NCBI GenBank assembly: GCA_003670825.1 | Contig: QWQL01000123.1 | Coordinates: 1-5,280 of the forward strand | Reading direction: 5' to 3' | DNA length: 5,280 nt | Source: Planctomycetota bacterium | Lineage (GTDB): Bacteria > Planctomycetota > Planctomycetia > Pirellulales > UBA1268 | Shown: positions 1-5,280 of the stretch, one piece after another | How the letters are laid out: each line of letters opens with the position of its first letter | Numbering within the stretch: the first letter of the stretch is position 1 | Position numbers and translations under genes: made by a program | Notes under the pieces: generated by a model | Databases searched by the model: none | What the model was told of the DNA's origin: nothing | The model's input: only the letters and a program-made list of their open reading frames with translations

Positions 1-4969
<4,969 letters not shown>

Positions 4970-5014
4970 GCTTGGCTGGCAACGCGTGGTGCGGGTAGCG
5001 GGATCGGCTGCGGT

Positions 5015-5020
5015 ATTGTA
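5015..5020 (-). promoter_or_regulatory. Candidate -10 box for uvrA
   Basis: On the minus strand TACAAT (5 of 6 to TATAAT) lies 45 bases before the uvrA ATG, which would give a leader of roughly 35-40 nt. It is the only AT-rich hexamer in this GC-rich spacer. No convincing -35 hexamer sits 17 bp upstream (ACGCCC there), so the promoter would be weak, activator-dependent or of non-E. coli type. Confidence 0.35.
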
Positions 5021-5031
5021 GCGCTGGACAG
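5016..5031. promoter_or_regulatory. LexA/SOS-box-like sequence between uvrA and tRNA-Ala
   Basis: Read toward uvrA the sequence is CTGTCCAGCGCTACAA, matching the proteobacterial LexA consensus CTGT-N8-ACAG at seven of eight fixed positions with correct spacing. It covers the candidate uvrA -10, where a repressor would act, and uvrA is a classic SOS gene in E. coli. Against it: the spacer is GC-rich rather than AT-rich, LexA boxes differ between phyla, and a match this good can occur by chance. Confidence 0.25.
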
Positions 5032-5053
5032 CCCTTGGGGCGTGCCGTACCAT
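5025..5053 (+). promoter_or_regulatory. Candidate sigma70-type promoter for tRNA-Ala
   Basis: TGGACA at 5025-5030 (5 of 6 to TTGACA) is separated by exactly 17 bp from TACCAT at 5048-5053 (4 of 6 to TATAAT). Transcription would start near 5060, leaving a 5' leader of about 36 nt for RNase P to remove. Its -35 lies next to the proposed uvrA -10 on the other strand, so the two divergent promoters would share DNA. Confidence 0.4.
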
Positions 5054-5095
5054 CGGGTTCCCCGCGGGAAATCGGCTCGAGGCCGAACCCTACTC

Positions 5096-5168
5096 GGGGC
5101 GGTAGCTCAACTGGGAGAGCGCGGCGTTCGCAATGCCGAGGTTGGGAGTTCGATCCTCCTCCGCTCCA
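5096..5168 (+). tRNA. tRNA-Ala, anticodon CGC
   Basis: A complete 73-nt cloverleaf. The acceptor GGGGCGG (5096-5102) pairs with CCGCTCC (5161-5167) and includes a G3-U70 wobble, the classical identity element for alanyl-tRNA synthetase. The D stem is GCTC/GAGC. The anticodon stem CGGCG/TGCCG closes a TTCGCAA loop with anticodon CGC, reading GCG alanine codons. The variable loop is AGGTT, and the T arm is GGGAG-TTCGATC-CTCCT. The discriminator base is A5168. CCA is not encoded (the next bases are TTA), so the 3' end must be added by CCA-adding enzyme. It is transcribed divergently from uvrA. Confidence 0.96.
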
Positions 5169-5179
5169 TTACAGGGACG

Positions 5180-5280
5180 GGTTCAGGTTCGGTTACAGGT
5201 TCAGGTTCGGTTACAGGTTCAGGTTCGGTTACAGGTTCAGGTTCGGTTACAGGTTCAGGTTCGGTTACAGGTTCAGGTTC
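5180..5280. repeat. 18-bp perfect tandem repeat (minisatellite), continues past right edge
   Basis: Five exact copies of GGTTACAGGTTCAGGTTC occupy 5191-5280, with an 11-bp partial copy at 5180-5190. The first bases after the tRNA (TTACAGG at 5169-5175) also match the unit, separated from the array by a 6-bp interruption, so the array effectively abuts the tRNA 3' end. Each unit is built from three related hexamers (GGTTCA, GGTTCG, GTTACA). The array is cut by the window edge, so its full length is unknown. On the minus strand one frame reads as EPEPVT repeats, and all three plus frames are open. Perfect identity suggests recent expansion by slippage. Confidence 0.95.

Larger units (their letters stand above)
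4970..5095. other. Divergent intergenic region between uvrA and tRNA-Ala
   Basis: This 126-bp spacer holds the 5' regulatory DNA of both neighbours. Apart from the candidate promoters and the LexA-like box listed separately, it contains a small inverted repeat TTCCC-CGC-GGGAA (5058-5070) near the expected tRNA transcription start. There is no Shine-Dalgarno motif upstream of the uvrA ATG (bases just upstream read CCAGCCAAGC). I see no small gene in it. Confidence 0.7.

Noticed and set aside
5058..5070. TTCCC-CGC-GGGAA inverted repeat as terminator or operator
   Set aside because: The stem is five pairs with a three-base loop and no T-run follows. It is too weak to call either a terminator or a specific operator.
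5107..5280. Minus-strand frame of EPEPVT repeats running into the tRNA and ending at TGA (5107-5109)
   Set aside because: Its last 20 or so codons are antisense to the whole tRNA-Ala, a common spurious prediction. Nothing supports translation, though a real repeat protein further right cannot be excluded.
5180..5280. CRISPR array or telomere-like repeat
   Set aside because: The 18-bp units are directly contiguous with no unique spacers, so it is not CRISPR. The GGTTAC-like hexamers resemble telomeric repeats only superficially, and the array abuts a bacterial tRNA.

Overview
The window is dominated by one very large leftward gene. It begins at base 4969 on the minus strand and runs off the left edge, giving at least 1,656 codons without an in-frame stop. 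It encodes a tandem UvrA-UvrA fusion of the nucleotide excision repair DNA-damage sensor. A complete UvrA (residues about 1-988, two ABC ATPase units with zinc-binding cysteines) is joined by an Ala/Lys/Arg-rich linker (about 989-1033) to a second UvrA, of which only the first ABC half is in view. The long plus-strand open frames over this gene are shadows caused by GC-rich codon bias.

The organism is probably a planctomycete or another member of the PVC group. The reasons are the high GC content, a double-length UvrA (also known to me from Chlamydiae and planctomycetes), no Shine-Dalgarno motif before the start, and palindromic elements in a coding region. This is inference; no ribosomal or other marker gene is present.

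Region by region: 1-1870 is the first half of UvrA copy 2, with a small GNRA-tetraloop hairpin in the coding sequence at 720-741. Bases 1871-2005 are the linker and 2006-4969 is UvrA copy 1. Copy 1 carries a 104-bp palindromic, MITE/REP-like element (4149-4252) that is read through in frame. Bases 4970-5095 are a short divergent intergenic region with candidate promoters for both flanking genes and a LexA-box-like sequence over the uvrA -10. Bases 5096-5168 are a tRNA-Ala(CGC) on the plus strand. From about 5180 to the right edge is a perfect 18-bp tandem repeat array.

The most interesting points are the fused double UvrA, the in-frame palindromic insertion whose 25-bp stem pairs fully (with two G-U wobbles) only in the uvrA mRNA sense, and the minisatellite directly behind the tRNA gene.
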